Assembly: GCF_900100945.1 (NCBI RefSeq)
Contig: NZ_FNCG01000021.1
Span: 46,016 to 110,015 of the forward strand
From: Mucilaginibacter gossypii
GTDB taxonomy: Bacteria > Bacteroidota > Bacteroidia > Sphingobacteriales > Sphingobacteriaceae
Direction: 5' to 3'
Length of the DNA stretch: 64,000 bases
The stretch's first letter is position 1; every line of letters begins with the position of its first letter. Made by a program: the position numbers and the translations under genes. The notes beneath the pieces are model-generated. The model was given only the letters and a program-made list of their open reading frames with translations, was not told the DNA's origin and made no database searches. This document shows positions 7,362-15,640 of this stretch, one piece after another.

Positions 7362-8123
7362 ATGGGAACAAATAAAATTGCACTGATAACCGGTGGAAGC
7401 CGCGGGCTGGGTAAAAATGCTGCATTGCACCTGGCTAAAAAAGGTATTGATGTAATAGTTACTTATCGCAGTAAAAAAGAGGAAGCTGAAGCTGTAGTTG
7501 CAGAAATTGAATCGGCAGGACAAAAGGCTGCTGCTTTACAACTGGATACAGGTATCGTATCCACCTTTGATGCTTTTATTACAAAACTGAAAGCAACCCT
7601 AAACGAAAAATGGAACCGTGATACCTTTGATTTTCTGATCAATAATGCAGGTATCGACGCTGCCTCGCCATTTGCACAAACCACCGAAGAAGATTTTGAC
7701 AGCCTGTTTAATGTTCATTTTAAAGGTGTTTACTTTTTAACCCAAAAAAGCTTACCGGTAATTGCCGACGGCGGCCGGATCATTAATTTTTCGACCGGGC
7801 TGGCCCGTTTCTCAACTCCGGGGTATGCCGTTTATGCATCCATGAAAGGCGCTATCGAGGTATTCACCAAATACCTGGCGAAAGAATTGGGCAGCCGTGG
7901 TATAGCCGCAAATGTGGTGGCTCCGGGTATTATTCAAACCGATTTTACCAAAGCGGCATTTGATTCGCACCCTGGTTTGGAAGAAATGATGTCGAAGTCA
8001 ACAGCTTTGGGCAGGGTAGGCCAGCCGGATGATATTGGTGGCATAGTAGCTTTTCTATGCACTGAGGATGCCCGCTGGATCAATGCTCAGCGTATTGAAG
8101 CTTCGGGCGGGATGTTCTTGTAG
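7362..8123 (+). CDS. SDR-family NAD(P)-dependent oxidoreductase
   Basis: A classical short-chain dehydrogenase/reductase of 253 residues. It has the nucleotide-binding motif TGGSRGLG (residues 10-17), the NNAG structural motif and the catalytic YASMK (Tyr158, Lys162), with the catalytic Ser about 13 residues earlier. The C-terminus (DIGGIVAFLCTEDARWINAQ) is typical of the family, which reduces carbonyls or oxidises alcohols in small metabolites. The Arg after the first GG suggests NADPH preference; this is a family tendency only. Substrate unknown. It is monocistronic, with paired operator-like sites 60-90 bp upstream, so it is probably induced by a specific compound or stress. Confidence 0.9.
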   Translation: MGTNKIALITGGSRGLGKNAALHLAKKGIDVIVTYRSKKEEAEAVVAEIESAGQKAAALQLDTGIVSTFDAFITKLKATLNEKWNRDTFDFLINNAGIDAASPFAQTTEEDFDSLFNVHFKGVYFLTQKSLPVIADGGRIINFSTGLARFSTPGYAVYASMKGAIEVFTKYLAKELGSRGIAANVVAPGIIQTDFTKAAFDSHPGLEEMMSKSTALGRVGQPDDIGGIVAFLCTEDARWINAQRIEASGGMFL

Positions 8124-8126
8124 TTG

Positions 8127-8223
8127 ATTGTCTGAATCAGAATTTTTAAATTAACAGAATGTAATGCAAATAAATTATTTATTCTGAAAATTCATTAATC
8201 CTGTAAATTCTGATTCAGACAAT
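8127..8223. repeat. Long inverted repeat (19-bp perfect arms)
   Basis: ATTGTCTGAATCAGAATTT at 8127-8145 is the exact reverse complement of 8205-8223. The ~60-bp interior is AT-rich, with AATTCATTAATCCTGT-like text. It sits right after the SDR stop codon and before the DUF72 promoter region. The text resembles a common Bacteroidota intergenic repeat; as RNA it would form a long hairpin. Confidence 0.6.
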
Positions 8224-8249
8224 TTCCTATCTTTCGCACAAAAAAGCAC

Positions 8250-9188
8250 ATGGAATTTGGTAGAGTAACGGACGAAGAATTATCCCGGGTTGATTTTACC
8301 TTGCCGGCCGACCCGCAGATAACTGTTGAAACCCTTGCCGCTGCAAAAAATGATGTGCCTTTGCAGGTACATGTTGGCTGCGCAAAATGGGGGCGCAAAG
8401 AATGGATTGGCAAAATTTATCCGCCAAAAACCAAGGACGCCAATTTTTTAGATGAATACGTTAAGCATTTTGATTGCATTGAGCTTAACGCTACCTTTTA
8501 CCAGGTTTACGGTCCGGATACCATTTCCAAATGGAAACAAAAAGCCGATAGCAATCCCGGTTTTAAATTTTGCCCTAAATTTTCTCAAAGCATTAGTCAC
8601 ATTCGCCGGTTAAAAAACGCGGAGGATATCACGACCACGTATTATGAAGGTATTTTGGCTTTCGGCGATAAGCTTGGTCCGCTGTTTTTGCAGTTGAGCG
8701 ATAATTACACACCAAAGAGTTTTCCGGAGCTTAAGGCCTATCTTGAACAACTACCAAAAGATATTCCCGTATTTGTTGAGCTGCGCCATAAAGACTGGTT
8801 TGCCGTTGCCGAAAACCGCGACAAGGTATTTAATCTTTTCCGAGATCTGAATATTGGCTCTATCATAACTGATGCCAGCGGCCGCCGCGATGTGGTGCAT
8901 ATGGCATTGCCTACACCACACGCCTTTATCCGCTTTGTAGGCAACAGTCTGCACCCAACAGATTATGCCCGCGTTGATGAATGGGTTGAGCGGATCAAAA
9001 ACTGGAAAGATCAAGGCCTTAAATCGGTATGGTTTTTTATGCACCAGCATGATGAGCGTTACTCACCAGAGCTTGCTGATTATGTGGTTGAAAAACTAAA
9101 TGACGCTTTGGGCACCCAATTAATGCGCCCTCAATTTATCCAGAGAGACAATAATAAGCCAACCGCCCAAACCTCGCTGTTATTGTAA
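8250..9188 (+). CDS. DUF72 domain-containing protein
   Basis: A 312-residue TIM-barrel-like protein of the DUF72 family (E. coli YecE relatives). Landmarks are VGCAKWGRKEWIGKIYPP near residue 50, YVKHFDCIELNATFYQ, a segment with PKFSQSISH, FVELRHKDWF, and an Arg/Phe region (HAFIRFVGNSL) near the end followed by VWFFMHQHDE. The N-terminal ~40 residues are an extension before the domain. Function is unknown. A near-consensus -7 element TATCTTTC is at 8228-8235, 15 bp before the ATG. Its 3' end overlaps the next, convergent gene by 9 bp. Confidence 0.85.
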   Translation: MEFGRVTDEELSRVDFTLPADPQITVETLAAAKNDVPLQVHVGCAKWGRKEWIGKIYPPKTKDANFLDEYVKHFDCIELNATFYQVYGPDTISKWKQKADSNPGFKFCPKFSQSISHIRRLKNAEDITTTYYEGILAFGDKLGPLFLQLSDNYTPKSFPELKAYLEQLPKDIPVFVELRHKDWFAVAENRDKVFNLFRDLNIGSIITDASGRRDVVHMALPTPHAFIRFVGNSLHPTDYARVDEWVERIKNWKDQGLKSVWFFMHQHDERYSPELADYVVEKLNDALGTQLMRPQFIQRDNNKPTAQTSLLL

Positions 9189-9683
9189 TGGCTCTGTAGT
9201 AGCCGGCGGAATTTTCATAGCCGGGTTAAAGTTGGGGATCAGTTGCCTTAACTTATCCGCGGTTGAATTGTTCATATCCAGGAACGACCAGTTTTTGCCA
9301 CCATCGCCGCTAACCGCCAATAAGTTGCTGTGCATGGCCATACGGCCTTTTGGGCTTGCCATAATGATAGTTTCGGGCAGCAGGCAATGGATTTCCTTCC
9401 CGGCTTTATAAAATTTACCAGGGGTGCCAACTGTAATGTTTTCAAAGCTGATGCCCGCAGTTTTCATTTGCTGCATAGCTGTACCAATCATATCGGCCAT
9501 TTTTTCTTTGCCCCCGGCCATTTGCACCGCTTTGGGATAAGTATAACTAATAATAGTCTTATAATCTCCTTTGGTCATGCTTTGGGCCATCAGGATTGCC
9601 TGTTGTTTTACAACTACCGGATTTTGAGCATGTAATGCCAGCGGCGATAATATGATGATCAGGAGCCTGAATATATTTTTCAT
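9180..9683 (-). CDS. Exported hypothetical protein (DUF4019/NTF2-like appearance)
   Basis: A 167-residue protein from the ATG at 9683. A signal peptide (MKNIFRLLIIILSPLALHAQ) follows this start; the longer in-frame start at 9764 would place the signal internally and was rejected. The mature part contains QSMTKGDYKTIISYTYPKAV and a KNWSFLDMN motif near the end, reminiscent of small NTF2-like exported proteins. No catalytic motif is recognised. Its last nine bases overlap the end of the DUF72 gene on the other strand. Confidence 0.7.
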   Translation of the reverse strand: MKNIFRLLIIILSPLALHAQNPVVVKQQAILMAQSMTKGDYKTIISYTYPKAVQMAGGKEKMADMIGTAMQQMKTAGISFENITVGTPGKFYKAGKEIHCLLPETIIMASPKGRMAMHSNLLAVSGDGGKNWSFLDMNNSTADKLRQLIPNFNPAMKIPPATTEPLQ

Positions 9684-9859
9684 GGGATGTTTCTGTTTTT
9701 TTATGAGGATCTCATCGGCAAGTTGATCGGTACCATCAACCTTGCTGCTGCATTTAAGCCCCAATATGCAATTTACTAAATTAAAAACACCAACATTTTT
9801 AAAAGAAGGTATTTGCTTACCGGTTTTAAAGGTGTGTCCTCAGGCCATGTTGTATAAGG

Positions 9860-9894
9860 CAGACTTGCGAAGTGTTTAAAACTTCGCAAGTCTG
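9860..9894. repeat. Perfect 14-bp inverted repeat hairpin
   Basis: CAGACTTGCGAAGT (9860-9873) and its reverse complement (9881-9894) are separated by seven bases. The text resembles an intergenic hairpin often seen in Bacteroidota. No T-run follows on the plus strand. On either strand it lies between two minus-strand genes, downstream of the esterase, where it could protect a 3' end. Confidence 0.5.
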
Positions 9895-9968
9895 TCCCTG
9901 CTTATCATCGTACCTCGAAAGTCCGCCGGATTTCAAAATTCTGCAACATCTGCTAAAGTTTATCTGGC

Positions 9969-11549
9969 CTACTTCCTCTTCAACGCTTCCGCAATACCCT
10001 TTTCAACCAATGGCTCCATTAACCTGTATCCTTCAACAGTAGGGTGCACACCATCAGCGGCTAAATTTTTCGGCAAACCTTTGCGCTCGTCGGCCATGGC
10101 GCTATGGTAATCTACATAAACCATTTTATTGGCATCGGCAAAAGCTTTGATCATGGCGTTAAGCTGCACCACTTTTTGCGCAGGTTCCATACCCGGGCGC
10201 CATGGAAAGGCATAGGCGGGCAGTACTGAACATAATACTACTTTAATATTGGCGGCCTTAGCCAGCAATGCCATGGATTGAATATTGCCAAAAATATCTT
10301 CAATAGCTATCGGGCCGTTATTTTGGGCGATATCATTTATTCCTGCCAGGATCACCACGGCACCAGGTTTCAGATCTATCACATCATCACGAAAACGCAC
10401 CAGCATTTGGGTGGTGGTTTGTCCGCTGATGCCGCGGTCAAAATATGGTTTATCGCTCCAGAAGGTTGAATCCCTGCTGATCCAGAAATCGGTAATGGAA
10501 TCGCCCATATAAACTACACTTTTAGGGTTTGGGGCTGATGCTTTTACCTTTTCATTATCGGCCTGGTAACGGGTCATGTTTGCCCAGTCTTTATGAAATG
10601 CATCTTCCCATTGCTTATGGTAGGCTTCCCATTGATCGGCTCTCTCTTTAACTGTTTTTACTTTAGGGTCTATGGGTTTTAAAAAACCTTTCAGATCGAG
10701 CCACTCGTTAAAGCGGTCTATCCAGTTGTCGGTAGGCAGGTTTTGTTTGCGCATGCCAAAACCGTGGCCTCCTTTAGCGTACATATGCAGCTCGGCGCTG
10801 TGTTTTGATGCCAGCCATTTGCTATAAAGCTCAATGCTGTGCGGAGCAAGGCCAAGCTGATCATCAGTAGCTGCAGCTATAAACATCGGCGGCGCGTCGT
10901 CAGGGATTTTTGAGATCAGTTCTGGAGGCACGTATGCATAAATAGGCGCGTCAAAATCGGGTTTGTTAGCTGCTGTGTAATTGAAAGCTGCGGCACCGGC
11001 CAGTGTGCCGCCTGCCGAAAAGCCCATGATCCCGATTCGTTGCGGCGAAACATGGTATTCGGAGGCATGTTCACGCACATAAGTCAGCGCTGCACGCGCG
11101 TCAGCGATAGCTAAGGGAATGATAGGCGCTACCTGTTTAGGGAAATCCTTCTGACTCATTTTGGCTACCAATTCTTTTACCGGGTCGTTAGTTAAACTGT
11201 GAGCCAACCTGTATTTCAGTACGAAGCAGGCTACCCCCTGTTTGTTGAGCCATTTAGCTACGTCATACCCCTCGCTGTTGATTGACAGGGTATGGAAGCC
11301 GCCGCCGGGACAAATAACCACCGCGGTGCCGGTAGCGATGGATGAATCGGGCAGGAAAACACCCAGGGAAGGGCGCGTAACGTTGTAAACAACTTTGGTA
11401 TTAAAAGCGTTGTTGTCGCTTTCGCCCTCGTTCCAGATCCAGTTTTCGGAACCGGGAGCCGCGCCGGGGTAAAGTGGGATAACTTTTTGCTGGGCCTGTA
11501 CGCAAAGGGCCGACAATAGGAGTAAGGTGCCTATCAGTTTTAATTTCAT
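9969..11549 (-). CDS. Two-domain exported esterase: alpha/beta hydrolase plus SGNH/GDSL hydrolase
   Basis: A 526-residue protein with signal peptide (LIGTLLLLSALCVQAQ). Domain 1 (about 25-290) is an alpha/beta hydrolase of the acetyl-xylan/feruloyl esterase type. It has an oxyanion region PGGGFH, the nucleophile elbow GFSAGG, and a late His in KGGHGFGMR. After a charged linker, domain 2 (about 340-525) is an SGNH hydrolase: block I YMGDSITDFW, block III GINDIA, block V DGVHPTVEGY. Both active sites look complete. Carrying two esterase folds in one chain suggests deacylation of decorated plant polysaccharide. Substrate is inferred. No adjacent glycosidase. Confidence 0.88.
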   Translation of the reverse strand: MKLKLIGTLLLLSALCVQAQQKVIPLYPGAAPGSENWIWNEGESDNNAFNTKVVYNVTRPSLGVFLPDSSIATGTAVVICPGGGFHTLSINSEGYDVAKWLNKQGVACFVLKYRLAHSLTNDPVKELVAKMSQKDFPKQVAPIIPLAIADARAALTYVREHASEYHVSPQRIGIMGFSAGGTLAGAAAFNYTAANKPDFDAPIYAYVPPELISKIPDDAPPMFIAAATDDQLGLAPHSIELYSKWLASKHSAELHMYAKGGHGFGMRKQNLPTDNWIDRFNEWLDLKGFLKPIDPKVKTVKERADQWEAYHKQWEDAFHKDWANMTRYQADNEKVKASAPNPKSVVYMGDSITDFWISRDSTFWSDKPYFDRGISGQTTTQMLVRFRDDVIDLKPGAVVILAGINDIAQNNGPIAIEDIFGNIQSMALLAKAANIKVVLCSVLPAYAFPWRPGMEPAQKVVQLNAMIKAFADANKMVYVDYHSAMADERKGLPKNLAADGVHPTVEGYRLMEPLVEKGIAEALKRK

Positions 11550-11735
11550 GGGAGGTTAATTCAGGTTAAATGTTGATGTACAAAAATAACAGCATAAAGC
11601 TAAACTACAAGGTGCCTAAACGTTTTAGCAAAGACAAATTCCATTTTTATTATAACATCTGTAACCTCGCTGTAAAATATCTGTTATCAGGATTATTGAC
11701 AGATATTTTCACTATCTTAATCACTCCTGATTTGA

Positions 11736-12203
11736 ATGACCGTGGTATTTATCCATATCAAAAATTTGCTCCGGATTTTGCCGCTGTTGGTTTTGCTTGG
11801 TGCGTGTGCCAAACAAAAAAAAGTTTTCCAAAGCGATTGCAATAGTTCAAAAGATTATAAAAAGATTTCATTTACAGAGCTGACCAGTCATATTGAAAAA
11901 TATGATAAACAATATGTTGAAGTGAGCGGTAAATACAAGGAAGGGAACGAGCAATCCGCGCTTTTTAATGACAGCCTGTTCTCGAGCCACGCATTACATA
12001 ATGCCATTTGGGTTGATTTTAGTCAGGATTGCCCCCTTTATCTGCCGGGTACTCATATAGGTTTGTTTACCTATAATGATGGTCAGTTTATCCGTATGAA
12101 TAAACGTAAAGTAACTATTCGGGGCGTGGTTGATGCCAGCGATAAAGGCCATTTAAAACAATACAGAGGTACCATCGACAGGGTGAGTTTTATCGAACTG
12201 TGA
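11736..12203 (+). CDS. Hypothetical lipoprotein
   Basis: A 155-residue protein. A hydrophobic N-terminus ends in a lipobox LLGAC with Cys24 as lipidation site, so it should be anchored to a membrane after export. The mature part has strand-like segments (KQYVEVSGKYKE, KRKVTIRGVVD) that could be an OB-like fold, with two more Cys (one in QDCPLYLPG). Function unknown. The ATG at 11736 is the only start that gives a signal sequence. It is followed after 67 bp by a DUF3072 gene in the same direction. Confidence 0.65.
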   Translation: MTVVFIHIKNLLRILPLLVLLGACAKQKKVFQSDCNSSKDYKKISFTELTSHIEKYDKQYVEVSGKYKEGNEQSALFNDSLFSSHALHNAIWVDFSQDCPLYLPGTHIGLFTYNDGQFIRMNKRKVTIRGVVDASDKGHLKQYRGTIDRVSFIEL

Positions 12204-12270
12204 TCTTCAATGCTTTTGAAAATAAAAACAATGCGCCCCGGTATCAGTTGTAATTATAAAAACAATAGTT

Positions 12271-12549
12271 ATGGCTATCAACCCCAATGATGCACCAGAC
12301 AATGGCTTTTTCGATGAATCAGATGATGAGGAGATCATCAATCAAAATCAAATAAAAGGTTCAAATATGGTAAAAGACCCTGATGAATGGTCAACAGGTG
12401 ATGAACCCATGACCGGCGCACAGCATTCCTACCTCAAAACATTATCTGACGAGGCCGGTGAAGAGTTTGACGGATCGCTTACCAAAGCCGAAGCATCAAA
12501 ACGGATAGACGAGCTGCAGCATAAAACAGGCAGGGGATTGAATAATTAA
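12271..12549 (+). CDS. DUF3072 domain-containing small protein
   Basis: A 92-residue acidic, soluble protein. The C-terminal half (EPMTGAQHSYLKTLSDEAGE and then LTKAEASKRIDELQ) is the DUF3072 motif, a short helical domain found in many bacteria, usually following an acidic low-complexity N-terminus, as here (DDEEIINQ). Function unknown. It may share a transcript with the upstream lipoprotein, although a 67-bp gap also leaves room for its own promoter. Confidence 0.8.
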   Translation: MAINPNDAPDNGFFDESDDEEIINQNQIKGSNMVKDPDEWSTGDEPMTGAQHSYLKTLSDEAGEEFDGSLTKAEASKRIDELQHKTGRGLNN

Positions 12550-12646
12550 TTAAAATAAGCAATATTAAAACCCGTTGCTTGCAGTAAAGGCTCGAGTTCT
12601 TTGTAAATGTATGCTTGCCGTTTAAAACCGTGGATTGATATCGATA

Positions 12647-13408
12647 TTAAATAGTCAGTTTCAGGCCGTCATACGCCAGTTCAATGCCTGCAGGCAGCTC
12701 TTTGGAAACGTCAGCATGTTTGCCCAGCCTGTGGCTTATATGTGTAAAGTAGGTGGTTTCGGCCCCAATGTCGTTAGCAAAAGCTATGGCTTCTTCAAGC
12801 GTAAAATGGGAAATATGGGTTTCCTTTTGCAGGGCGTTGATCACTAATATTTTTGTGCCTTTTATTTTTTTCCTTTCTGCATCCGGAATTGTTTTGGCAT
12901 CGGTGAGGTAGGTAAAATCTTTAATCCTGAAACCTTTTATAGGCAATCTGTAATGAAACACCTCGATAGGGACGAACTCAACATTACCGATCATAAAGGG
13001 ATCAAGCGCAATAATGTGCATGTTTACCTGCGGAATGCCCGGGTAACCCGTGCCATCAAAAATATAGGGAAATTCACGCACCAGGGCTTTTTGCACCCTT
13101 TCATCAGCGTAAATATCAATCGGGGCGTTTTGTTTGTAATTAAACGCGCGGATATCATCCATACCGGCAATATGGTCTTTATGCTCATGTGTAAAAACGA
13201 TAGCATCAAGGTGCTGTACTTTTGCACGAAGCATCTGGTACCTGAAATCGGGGCCCGAATCAATGGCAATTACCTTTTCCTCGGTTTCAATTAAAACAGA
13301 GCTGCGCAGCCGCTTATCGTGCTTATCTGTTGAGAGGCATACCTCGCAGTTACATGCTATAACAGGTACCCCCTGCGATGTTCCGGTTCCTAAAAATGTT
13401 ATGGTCAC
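12647..13408 (-). CDS. PhnP-like metallo-beta-lactamase-fold phosphodiesterase
   Basis: A 253-residue cytoplasmic MBL-fold hydrolase. It starts with MTITFLGTGTSQGVPVIACN. A Cys-containing insert (CNCEVC, residues 19-24) is typical of the PhnP/lipoate-associated subgroup. The metal ligands THEHKDH (His74, His76, Asp78, His79) are complete, and late His residues lie in THISHRLG. Relatives act on cyclic phosphodiesters (PhnP: phosphoribosyl 1,2-cyclic phosphate). No phosphonate gene is present, so the true substrate is unknown. It overlaps the upstream gene by 4 bp and is translated from the same mRNA. Confidence 0.85.
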   Translation of the reverse strand: MTITFLGTGTSQGVPVIACNCEVCLSTDKHDKRLRSSVLIETEEKVIAIDSGPDFRYQMLRAKVQHLDAIVFTHEHKDHIAGMDDIRAFNYKQNAPIDIYADERVQKALVREFPYIFDGTGYPGIPQVNMHIIALDPFMIGNVEFVPIEVFHYRLPIKGFRIKDFTYLTDAKTIPDAERKKIKGTKILVINALQKETHISHFTLEEAIAFANDIGAETTYFTHISHRLGKHADVSKELPAGIELAYDGLKLTI

Positions 13409-13677
13409 AGCTGCAGTTTAGTTTGTTTAATTTCCTGCAAAAATGTAATCTGTTTATCATCAAGCAGCTTGTAATCTACCTCAAGTTCGCGCAATAGCTC
13501 AACCAAAGCAAGGATCTTACTTTCCAGATTAGAGAAACGGTTTACCACAATCATTTTACTGTTAAGCAGCAGGCAGGCACCGGTTTTAAAGTTTCCCTTT
13601 TCATAACGCACTTTATAACCGGCTGTTTTTAACAGCAGTTCCAGTTTCTCGAGTGTATGGTTAGTTGCGGGAAGCAT
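13405..13677 (-). CDS. Conserved hypothetical protein of Bacteroidota
   Basis: A 90-residue protein from the ATG at 13677, beginning MLPATNHTLEKLELLLKTAG; the longer frame needs a TTG. It contains a predicted helix-strand-strand pattern (YKVRYEKGNFKTGACLLLNS, KMIVVNRF) and a C-terminal leucine-rich helix. Function unknown. Its stop overlaps the start of the PhnP-like gene, so the products may act together. A perfect -7 element (TACTTTTG) lies 7 bp upstream of the ATG, implying a leaderless or nearly leaderless mRNA. Confidence 0.75.
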   Translation of the reverse strand: MLPATNHTLEKLELLLKTAGYKVRYEKGNFKTGACLLLNSKMIVVNRFSNLESKILALVELLRELEVDYKLLDDKQITFLQEIKQTKLQL

Positions 13678-13683
13678 TAATTT

Positions 13684-13691
13684 CAAAAGTA
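13684..13691 (-). promoter_or_regulatory. -7 promoter element of the hypothetical / PhnP-like operon
   Basis: TACTTTTG on the minus strand matches TAnnTTTG. Its distance to the ATG at 13677 predicts a transcript starting at or within a few bases of the start codon. This also argues against the TTG start at 13686. Confidence 0.5.
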
Positions 13692-13794
13692 GTAAAAATG
13701 GGTGTATTTGCAGGGCTTAAATTGGCATTTGCATGTCACATTTGGTAATTAAATTTCTATTTTTATTTACCTTTTATAACCTAAAACCATCCGG

Positions 13795-14856
13795 ATGAAG
13801 AACTTACTGCTCATAGCAACAGGCATTGTTTTTAGCATTGCCGTTTATGCACAGCAAACCAAAACCTATGCCGAAAAGCTTGGCTGGCCTAAAGGCGCAC
13901 GTGTAATTATCCTGCATGTTGACGATGCCGGTATGTCGCACGAATCAAACGAAGGGGTGGAGAAAGCCATTGGTGAGGGTATAGCCACTTCAACCAGTGT
14001 GATGATGCCCTGCCCCTGGGTACCAGATTTTAAGCATTATATGGATCAGCACCCGGGAATTGATGCAGGGCTGCACTTAACCTTAACTTCCGAATGGAAA
14101 AATTACCGATGGGGGCCGCTTGCGGGTAAGGCAACAGTTCCGGGACTGATTGATAAAGAAGGCGCTTTCTGGCCCGGAGTAGTCGCCGTTTATTTCCATG
14201 CTACTGCCGATGAGATTGATAAGGAGATCCGCGCCCAGCTTGACCGTGCCTTAACCATGGGCTTTATACCAACCCATCTCGACTCGCATATGGGTACTTT
14301 ATTTGCCAAGCCGGCTTTTCTCGAAAAATATATTAACCTCGGCATTGAAAAAAAGATACCGGTAATGCTGCCCGGAGGCGAGGATCTTTTTTACCGCGAG
14401 GAAGCAAAGAATGCTACGATAGCACAGCTTAAAAAAGATGGTAAATATACTGAAGGAATGACGATACCCGAACCTGCCGAACTGGCAAAAGCGCGTGAGC
14501 TTGGCGACGTAGTCTGGAAAGGAGGTTTGCCGGTACTGGACGATCTCGATAATTCAAGCTATGACTGGGTAATGCCCGATATTGACAAGGCTACTGATAA
14601 GGAACTGCAAAAATGGTACACAGACCACTATATCGAAAACTTCGACCGTTTTTCGCCGGGATTAACGATGGTACTGATGCACTGCACACAACCGTCGCCG
14701 CAATTTAAAAATATCTGTAACGAAGGCCAGAAACGGAAAGGCGACCTGCTGGCCATGACCGATCCTCGCCTGAAAGCTTATCTTAAACAAAAAGGCTTTA
14801 TTTTAACCACCTGGAAAGAGGTAATGGAGCGGAGGGTTAAGGTCGGAAAAGAGTAA
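13795..14856 (+). CDS. Exported YdjC/ChbG-family carbohydrate deacetylase
   Basis: A 353-residue protein with signal peptide (MKNLLLIATGIVFSIAVYAQ). It has the YdjC fold landmarks: metal-binding Asp pair in HVDDAGMSHE (Asp43, Asp44), AGLHLTLTSEW, and the metal-binding THLDSHMGTL. A late MHCTQPS may supply another ligand. Family members remove acetyl groups from N-acetylated sugars such as diacetylchitobiose. The signal peptide places this one outside the cytoplasm. It is followed 24 bp later by a small P-loop kinase gene. Confidence 0.85.
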   Translation: MKNLLLIATGIVFSIAVYAQQTKTYAEKLGWPKGARVIILHVDDAGMSHESNEGVEKAIGEGIATSTSVMMPCPWVPDFKHYMDQHPGIDAGLHLTLTSEWKNYRWGPLAGKATVPGLIDKEGAFWPGVVAVYFHATADEIDKEIRAQLDRALTMGFIPTHLDSHMGTLFAKPAFLEKYINLGIEKKIPVMLPGGEDLFYREEAKNATIAQLKKDGKYTEGMTIPEPAELAKARELGDVVWKGGLPVLDDLDNSSYDWVMPDIDKATDKELQKWYTDHYIENFDRFSPGLTMVLMHCTQPSPQFKNICNEGQKRKGDLLAMTDPRLKAYLKQKGFILTTWKEVMERRVKVGKE

Positions 14857-14880
14857 GTTTGAACTTAAATATAACAACCC

Positions 14881-15420
14881 GTGCATATCAACATCTTCGG
14901 CGCGTCTGGCTCAGGGGTAACTACGCTGGGCAAAACTTTGAGCGAGAGACTTGATTACCCGTATTTCGACAGCGATCATTATTTCTGGTTCCCTTCCGAT
15001 CCTCCTTTTACTAACCGGCGACCGCCTGAAGAACGAAATGCTATGATTAACAGTGAAATGGCCGGTAATGAAAACTGGATCCTTGGCGGGTCCGTCATCA
15101 ACTGGAACAATAACTGGCGATTTGATCTGTCGGTATTTTTATATATCCCGCCAGCCATCAGGATTTGGCGTTTGCAGCAAAGAGAGCTTGAACGTTATGG
15201 CGATATTATCTATACCGGTAGGGAGCGAAATAAGCTTTATAATGAATTTATTGACTGGGCACGCGGTTATGATGAGCTCATCACCAACAGCCGAAGCCTG
15301 CATTCGCATAAGAATTGGATGAACAAGCTCACAACTCCTTTGCTGATTATAGAAGGTGATACAACTGTTGAGGAAAGGGTAGAGGCTGTTTTAGGGAAAA
15401 TTAAGGAGTTAATTTTGTAA
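14881..15420 (+). CDS. P-loop NTPase resembling adenylate/shikimate-type small kinases
   Basis: A 179-residue protein starting with GTG. The Walker A motif GASGSGVTT is at residues 7-15. It is followed by DYPYFDSDHYFWFP, the early acidic site where such kinases bind the acceptor, then an NWILGGSVINW segment and a charged lid-like region (LQQRELERYGD). This organisation matches uncharacterised adenylate-kinase-like (AAA family / topology modulation FlaR-like) proteins. Acceptor substrate unknown. The last residue of the usual GKT/GKS signature is GVTT here, so the canonical Lys is replaced by Val, which may weaken nucleotide binding. Confidence 0.7.
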   Translation: MHINIFGASGSGVTTLGKTLSERLDYPYFDSDHYFWFPSDPPFTNRRPPEERNAMINSEMAGNENWILGGSVINWNNNWRFDLSVFLYIPPAIRIWRLQQRELERYGDIIYTGRERNKLYNEFIDWARGYDELITNSRSLHSHKNWMNKLTTPLLIIEGDTTVEERVEAVLGKIKELIL

Positions 15421-15435
15421 TAAAAACAACTCTTC

Positions 15436-15565
15436 GCCGCCGCTCGGCTCCTGCCGAGTGGCAACTATCCTGCGGCGTCCCGCCGCCGGGATCAAATAAA
15501 TCAGGTGTTTAACGCAGGCCAGAGGCCTGGTAATAGTTGCCACTCGCCAAGAGGCGAGCGGCGGC
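15436..15565. repeat. Long GC-rich inverted repeat with nested hairpins
   Basis: The left arm 15436-15468 and right arm 15533-15565 are near-complete reverse complements: GCCGCCGCTCG against CGAGCGGCGGC, and GAGTGGCAACTAT against ATAGTTGCCACTC. Each arm holds a smaller hairpin (CTCGGC/GCCGAG left, CTCGCC/GGCGAG right). The 64-bp centre has further short palindromes. It may be a MITE-like or REP-doublet element between convergent genes; no coding capacity and no clear target-site duplication seen. Confidence 0.6.
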
Positions 15566-15579
15566 AAAATAATTAAAAT

Positions 15580-15605
15580 AAAAAAAACGGGAGGTAACCC
15601 CCCCG
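15580..15605 (-). terminator. Intrinsic terminator of the ftsK-lolA unit
   Basis: On the minus strand CGGGGGG-GTTA-CCTCCCG forms a 7-bp stem with one G-U pair and is followed by eight T. It lies 36 bp after the LolA-like stop codon. Confidence 0.7.
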
Positions 15606-15640
15606 CTTCAAAATATCTCAAATCGCACATCTAAGAAAGA

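Noticed and set aside
11570..11845. Plus-strand frame upstream of the 155-residue lipoprotein
   Set aside because: It overlaps the lipoprotein start in another frame, is AT-rich and has no recognisable feature. The region is more likely the shared promoter gap with the two-domain esterase.
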